Shown here: positions 32,949 to 36,839 of the stretch, piece by piece
How positions within the stretch are numbered: the first letter of the stretch is position 1
Layout: every line of letters starts with the position of its first letter
Assembly: GCA_037139095.1 (NCBI GenBank)
Contig: JBAXHD010000025.1
Location: 1 to 36,839 of the forward strand
Origin: WLMZ01 sp037139095
GTDB taxonomy: Bacteria; Actinomycetota; Acidimicrobiia; Acidimicrobiales; Ilumatobacteraceae
Direction of reading: 5' to 3'
DNA: 36,839 bases
Made by a program: the position numbers and the translations under genes
Notes under the pieces: generated by a model
Database searches by the model: none
Told to the model about the DNA's origin: nothing
The model's input: only the letters and a program-made list of their open reading frames with translations

Positions 32949-34933
32949 CCGCGAGCATCAACGCCACGCTCGGACACTCGATATTGCTGATCGGGTTGGT
33001 GTGCGCCACGTTCGGCGCCCTCGCCACCGTCTACGGAATTCGTACCAACGACAACAAGCTGTTGCGCAGCACGCAGCGTTACGCGTGGGGTGTTTGCGCC
33101 GCAGGGGTTGGTGCCTTCGCAGTGATGGAGCGAGCGCTCATCCAACGCGACTGGTCGATGAAATACGTGCAGCAGGTTGGGTCTGCCGACACGCCGTTCT
33201 TGTTCAACATCACCGCCATCTGGAGCGCGCTCGAGGGCAGTATTTTGTTGTGGCTCGTGGTGCTCGTGGGTTACACCGTGGTGATCGCGCAGCGCTTCCG
33301 TAAGCGCTTGTCCGATCCGCTGGTGGCGTGGGCCCTCGTGGTGATGTTCGTGGTGTGCATGTTCTTCTTCGTGCTCACGCTGGGTCCTGCCGATGCATTC
33401 AAGCTCGGGGCGATTGGAGTCACCAGCGGCCCCGGCCCGAACCCACTGCTGCAGAACCACATCCTCGTGTTGTTCCACCCGCCCATTCTGTATCTCGGAT
33501 ACGTGGGAATGACCGTGCCGTTTGCTTTCGCAATTGCGGCGCTCATCACCGGCCGCGTCGGCGAGCGGTGGCTCAGCGAGACCCGCCGGTTCGCGTTGTT
33601 CGCGTGGGGCTTTCTCACCATCGGCATCATCCTTGGCGGTTGGTGGAGCTACGAGGTGCTGGGCTGGAGCGGCGTGTGGGGTTGGGACCCCGTAGAGAAC
33701 GCCAGCTTGTTGCCTTGGCTCACTGGAACCGCCTATATCCACTCGGTGTTGGTGCAAGAACGCCGCGGCATGCTGCGGGTGTGGAACCTCACGTTGTTGG
33801 TCTCTACGTTTGCGCTCACCATCTTGGGCACCTTCCTCACTCGGTCGGGCGTGATCAAGAGCGTGCACGCGTTTAGCAACGGCTCCATCGGTCCGTATTT
33901 GCTCTCGTTCTTCGGGCTCATCGTGGTGGTGTCGCTCGGTCTCATTGCGTGGCGCGGCGACCGATTGCGATCGCCCGGCGCTATCGATTCACCGTTGTCT
34001 CGCGAGGGCGCGTTCTTGGCGAACAACGTGGTGTTCACCGTCTTTGCGTTTGTGGTGTTGCTTGGCACTGTGTTCCCGCTGATTGTCGAGGCACTGCAGA
34101 ACCGCACCATCAAGGTGGGCGCTCCGTACTTCGAGCGCCTCTCGATTCCGTTCGGAATCACATTGCTGTTCTTGATGGCTGTGGCCCCGGTGTTGCCGTG
34201 GCGGAAAGCCAGCGCCGAACTACTGCGCGAGCGTTTGTTCTGGCCTGCATGGGGTGGTGCCCTCGCGATTGTCGTGCCGCTGCTTGTCGGTGCCCGCGGT
34301 CTGGCACCGCTGCTTGCGTTCGGCCTCGGCGGCTTTGCCTCGGGTGCGGCATTGCGCCAACTTGTGTTGGCAACTCGCCGTCAGGGTTGGCGTGGCTTGG
34401 TCGGTCGCGCCAACGGCGGCATGATCGTGCACATCGGCGTCATTGTTGTTGCGGTCGCCCTCGTGGCGTCCACCAGTTACACGCATTCGTCGCGGCTCAT
34501 CCTCGAGGCCGGCAAGCCAGCTCGTTACGGCGGCCACACGTTCAAACTCATCGAGGTGCAATCGTTCACCACACCGCGCAGCAACGGCATCAGAGCTCAG
34601 ATCAGCATCGATGGCGGCCAGGCATACGCGCCGGCCATCACCAAGTTCACCAACTTTGGCAGCAACATCCCCACGCCGTCGGTGCGTAGTGGCATCTTCA
34701 ACGACATCTACCTCACCCTCGAATCTGGAGCCAAGGCTGGCGCCACCACACTGCCGATGAAGGTGTTCATCAAGCCGCTCATCATCTGGCTCTGGATTGG
34801 TGGCGCGCTGATGGTGTTCGGCACGCTGTTGTCAGCATTCCCTGGAACGCGTCGGCGCTTGCCAACCCAGCCAACGTCGGCGCCGATTCCAGCCGACAAC
34901 CACGAACCACTTGCCGAGATCGTCGATGTCTGA
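32930..34933 (+). CDS. ccmF: cytochrome c heme lyase subunit CcmF
   Basis: A 667-residue membrane protein with about 14-15 helices. The WWD domain runs from GGWWSYEVLGWSGVW to GWDPVENASLLPWL (about 237-262). The HxxxxxxxG-type and heme-ligand His are present in QNHILVLFHPPILY and TAYIHSVLV. A periplasmic domain near 560-620 (GGHTFKLIEVQSFTTPRS) is typical. CcmF attaches heme to CXXCH in apocytochromes together with CcmH and CcmI. The GTG at 32930 overlaps ccmE by 19 bp and places the first helix correctly; the frame runs further upstream through ccmE as a shadow. The ATG of ccmG lies inside its last codons. Confidence 0.95.
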   Translation: MFAVEVAASINATLGHSILLIGLVCATFGALATVYGIRTNDNKLLRSTQRYAWGVCAAGVGAFAVMERALIQRDWSMKYVQQVGSADTPFLFNITAIWSALEGSILLWLVVLVGYTVVIAQRFRKRLSDPLVAWALVVMFVVCMFFFVLTLGPADAFKLGAIGVTSGPGPNPLLQNHILVLFHPPILYLGYVGMTVPFAFAIAALITGRVGERWLSETRRFALFAWGFLTIGIILGGWWSYEVLGWSGVWGWDPVENASLLPWLTGTAYIHSVLVQERRGMLRVWNLTLLVSTFALTILGTFLTRSGVIKSVHAFSNGSIGPYLLSFFGLIVVVSLGLIAWRGDRLRSPGAIDSPLSREGAFLANNVVFTVFAFVVLLGTVFPLIVEALQNRTIKVGAPYFERLSIPFGITLLFLMAVAPVLPWRKASAELLRERLFWPAWGGALAIVVPLLVGARGLAPLLAFGLGGFASGAALRQLVLATRRQGWRGLVGRANGGMIVHIGVIVVAVALVASTSYTHSSRLILEAGKPARYGGHTFKLIEVQSFTTPRSNGIRAQISIDGGQAYAPAITKFTNFGSNIPTPSVRSGIFNDIYLTLESGAKAGATTLPMKVFIKPLIIWLWIGGALMVFGTLLSAFPGTRRRLPTQPTSAPIPADNHEPLAEIVDV

Positions 34934-35549
34934 CGACACCACCATTCACGACAGCGGTGATTCGTTCGATGAGGCCTCGCCCGATGCCGGCTCGCTCGAC
35001 GCAGCGCCCTCGCGGCGCAGGGCTCCGTTTATTGTCGCCGCTGTAGCTCTGGTGATTGCTGGGCTCTTGGTTGTGCTCATCGGAGCCAAGACCAACGAAG
35101 CCGATTCGGCCGACTCGCCCTTGCTTGGTCGGCCAGCGCCAGCGGTACAGACCACCACACTTGATGGCCGGCCGTTCGATCTGCAACGGCGCAAGGGAAG
35201 TTGGGTCGTGTTCAACTTCTTCAACTCAACGTGCGTGCCGTGCGTGCAAGAGCATCCCGAACTCGCAAAGTTTGCCGCCGAGCAAGCCAAGCTCACCGAT
35301 GGCGCCGAGTTCTACACAGTTGTGTGGGACGACAACCACGGTGCCGTGCAGAAGTTCTTTGCCGACAACGGTGGCTCGTGGCCCATCCTCACCGACGATG
35401 ACGCCCGTATCGAAGTGGCGTTCGGCGTGGCCAAAGTGCCTGAGACATGGATCATCGACCCCAACGGGTTCGTTGTGTCACGGCATCTCGGTGGCACCAC
35501 CGACGACCAACTCACGCGTCTGCTCGCCCAGGCTAAGGCGGGCTTGTGA
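34926..35549 (+). CDS. ccmG: thioredoxin-like thiol:disulfide protein CcmG/ResA
   Basis: A 207-residue membrane-anchored thioredoxin-fold protein. An acidic, Ser/Asp-rich N-terminal tail (1-30) is followed by a membrane helix (about 34-53) and a TlpA-like domain. The active site is CxxC, C103-V-P-C106 in STCVPCVQEHPEL, and the cis-Pro is in KVPETWIID. It reduces the apocytochrome CXXCH cysteines before heme attachment. Its electron donor (CcdA or DsbD) is not in the window. The start overlaps ccmF by 8 bp, and its stop overlaps the ccmH GTG (GTGA). Confidence 0.9.
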   Translation: MSDDTTIHDSGDSFDEASPDAGSLDAAPSRRRAPFIVAAVALVIAGLLVVLIGAKTNEADSADSPLLGRPAPAVQTTTLDGRPFDLQRRKGSWVVFNFFNSTCVPCVQEHPELAKFAAEQAKLTDGAEFYTVVWDDNHGAVQKFFADNGGSWPILTDDDARIEVAFGVAKVPETWIIDPNGFVVSRHLGGTTDDQLTRLLAQAKAGL

Positions 35550-36058
35550 GTCTCTCGATCAACCGACGTGCGCTCAACAAGCAGCTCAAGCGGTGGCCTG
35601 GGTGGCTGTTGCTTGCTGTCGTTGTTGTTCTCGCGCTGGCTATTGCTTCGGCCGGTTTGTCGGGACCGCTCACCGATAGCGATCGCATCGACAGCATTTC
35701 GCAGAGACTCGCGTGTCCCACGTGTGACGGCGAAAGCGTCTACGAATCACAGGCATCTGCGGCACGTGGCATCCGCCAGCAGATCAAGCGTTTCGTCGAG
35801 CAAGGCACTCCAACCGACGATCAGATCATTCAGTACATCCAGAATCAGTTCGGCACGAAGACATTGCTTGTGCCCAATGCTTCGGGCTTTGATGCGTTGG
35901 TGTGGGCGCTGCCAGCCTTTGCTTTTGTGGTGGCCATTGCCGGGCTCACGGTTGCGTTTCGCCGGTGGAAACTGGTGGCCGACACCGTGCCAACCGACGA
36001 CGACCGCGCCTTAGTGCAGGCCGCGTTGAACGATCAAGAACGCGAACATGAATCCTGA
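35546..36058 (+). CDS. ccmH: apocytochrome thiol-reducing protein CcmH
   Basis: A 170-residue protein. It has an N-terminal hydrophobic helix (about 20-38), the redox motif LACPTCDGES (C57 and C60) in place of the usual LRCxxCQ, a three-helix bundle (QQIKRFVEQGTPTDDQIIQYI) and a second membrane helix (about 117-136). CcmH binds apocytochrome cysteines and works with CcmF. The CxxC and the T-x-D-Q-I-I segment are conserved, but the Arg before the first Cys is Ala. GTG start at 35546; the stop lies 11 bp inside ccmI. Confidence 0.9.
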   Translation: MSLSINRRALNKQLKRWPGWLLLAVVVVLALAIASAGLSGPLTDSDRIDSISQRLACPTCDGESVYESQASAARGIRQQIKRFVEQGTPTDDQIIQYIQNQFGTKTLLVPNASGFDALVWALPAFAFVVAIAGLTVAFRRWKLVADTVPTDDDRALVQAALNDQEREHES

Positions 36059-36782
36059 CCGGCTCGCCGAACTCGAAGAAGAGCGTCGCTTCTTGCTGGG
36101 GTCGTTGGTCGATCTCGAGCGAGAGCGTGAAGCCGGCGATGTCGAAGATGCCGACTACGAAGCACTCCGCGATGGCTACACCGCCCGCGCCGCGACGGTG
36201 TTGCGCAACATCGAGCAGGGTCTCGCCGCCGTCGCACCACGTGCCCCGCGTCGGCGCATGCGCGTGGTGTTGATTGGCCTCGCTGTTGTCGCTGTTGCCG
36301 TCACAGCGGGGTGGTTGGTTGCTCGGTCATCGGGCCAGCGTTTGCCCGGCGACACCATCACCGGTGGCTCGTCACCCGATCGCACCGCCGTGTTGCTCAG
36401 CGAGGCACGGTCGTTGCTTGGCTCTGATCCAGCCGGTGCTTCGCAGCGCTATCTCAGCGTGCTCAGCATCGACCCCAACAACGCCGAGGCGCATACTTAC
36501 ACGGGCTGGTTGTTGGCGATCTCTACGCAGAACCAGAGCGGAGGCGATCCCGCCGCAACACTCGAGGTCGCCAAGAAAGACCTCGAGCGGGCCATTGAGA
36601 TCGATCCCACCTTCCCCGATCCGCACTGCTTCTTGGCCGTGATTGCTGCTCGCTTCGAAAAAGACATGTCAACTGCCAAGGTGCGTGCAGCAGAGTGTCT
36701 CGCCAACAATCCGCCCACTGAGATGCGCGGCATGATCGAGGCGTTTGCCGGAAGCCTCGACTCGGCTCCGACCACCTCGTAG
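36048..36782 (+). CDS. ccmI: CcmI-like TPR protein of cytochrome c maturation
   Basis: A 244-residue protein. The N-terminal helical part (LEEERRFLLGSLVDLERERE, then DYEALRDGYTARA) matches the CcmI N-terminus. A membrane helix follows (about 72-91), then a TPR region (about 108-235) with SLLGSDPAGASQRYLSVL, SIDPNNAEAHTYTGWLLAI and DLERAIEIDPTFPDPHCFL. CcmI delivers apocytochrome to the CcmFH lyase through its TPRs. It overlaps ccmH by 11 bp and is the last gene of the run. Confidence 0.87.
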   Translation: MNPDRLAELEEERRFLLGSLVDLEREREAGDVEDADYEALRDGYTARAATVLRNIEQGLAAVAPRAPRRRMRVVLIGLAVVAVAVTAGWLVARSSGQRLPGDTITGGSSPDRTAVLLSEARSLLGSDPAGASQRYLSVLSIDPNNAEAHTYTGWLLAISTQNQSGGDPAATLEVAKKDLERAIEIDPTFPDPHCFLAVIAARFEKDMSTAKVRAAECLANNPPTEMRGMIEAFAGSLDSAPTTS

Positions 36783-36822
36783 ACCCTGTTTGCAGATCCA
36801 CGGGCAGTCGTATCGCTGTCGT

Positions 36823-36828
36823 TACTGT
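36823..36828 (+). promoter_or_regulatory. leaderless -10 for the next gene
   Basis: TACTGT lies at -12 to -7 from an ATG at 36835, the same spacing as lhr. It suggests that a new transcript begins here, at the edge of the window. Confidence 0.35.
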
Positions 36829-36834
36829 TTGGCG

Positions 36835-36839
36835 ATGAG
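36835..36839 (+). CDS. possible first codons of the next gene (partial)
   Basis: ATG at 36835 with a leaderless-type TACTGT in front. Only five bases are visible, so this is a guess from promoter spacing. Confidence 0.25.

Noticed and set aside
1..36839. CRISPR array, insertion sequence, integrase, toxin-antitoxin pair or defence island
   Set aside because: No direct-repeat array, terminal repeats, transposase or nuclease motifs were seen. The helicases present are housekeeping types (Lhr, ResIII-like, HelR).

Overview
The window is a gene-dense stretch of about 60-65% G+C (impression, not counted), with many GTG starts and 1-19 bp gene overlaps. I see no tRNA, rRNA, transposase, phage gene or CRISPR array, and no gene-free stretch longer than about 135 bp. 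Several features point to a high-G+C actinobacterium, most likely of the Acidimicrobiia type. These are a B. subtilis/actinobacterial style ferrochelatase with a HemY-type oxidase, a HelR-like RNA polymerase motor, an EchA6-like crotonase, class E-like sortases, a DtxR/MntR family regulator with an SH3-like tail, and many near-leaderless promoters. The lineage is inferred from gene content only.

Layout. 1-4.9 kb: a gene tail, a small membrane coiled-coil protein, a crotonase, then on the minus strand a TesB thioesterase and an exported PQQ-type sugar dehydrogenase, then a nitroreductase overlapping a methyltransferase. 4.9-9.5 kb (minus): glycosyltransferase, methyltransferase, an alpha/alpha-toroid protein and an ALDH7-type aldehyde dehydrogenase, probably one transcript. 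9.6-10.95 kb: aldose 1-epimerase and D-aminoacyl-tRNA deacylase, divergent. 10.95-16.56 kb (minus): hemE-hemH-hemY, a lipobox-bearing sortase, and an apolipoprotein N-acyltransferase homologue with Ser where the catalytic Cys should be. 16.67-19.65 kb (plus): SDR and HelR. 19.7-22.6 kb (minus): lipoprotein, DtxR/MntR-like regulator, SF2 helicase. 22.7-27.2 kb (plus): full-length Lhr helicase, whose 3' end overlaps a convergent TetR gene. 27.8-30.1 kb: small membrane protein, EchA6-like crotonase, second sortase. 30.2-36.8 kb (plus): complete System I cytochrome c maturation operon ccmABCDEFGHI, including a 44-codon ccmD.

How the genes fit together. The heme block makes coproporphyrin and metallates it; the ccm block exports heme and attaches it to apocytochromes. 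Both are separate transcripts, so heme supply and use lie near each other without being one operon. Sortases and the Lnt homologue point to investment in the cell surface. The glycosyltransferase/methyltransferase/toroid trio looks like a small glycan or glycolipid cassette.

No defence or mobile system is visible. The points most worth follow-up are the Cys-to-Ser Lnt homologue beside a lipoprotein-type sortase, the strong hairpin at the predicted 5' end of helR mRNA, the palindrome over the -10 of the DtxR/MntR-like gene together with its hybrid metal site, the glycan cassette with its toroid protein, and the cysteine-rich CcmE in an actinobacterial System I.
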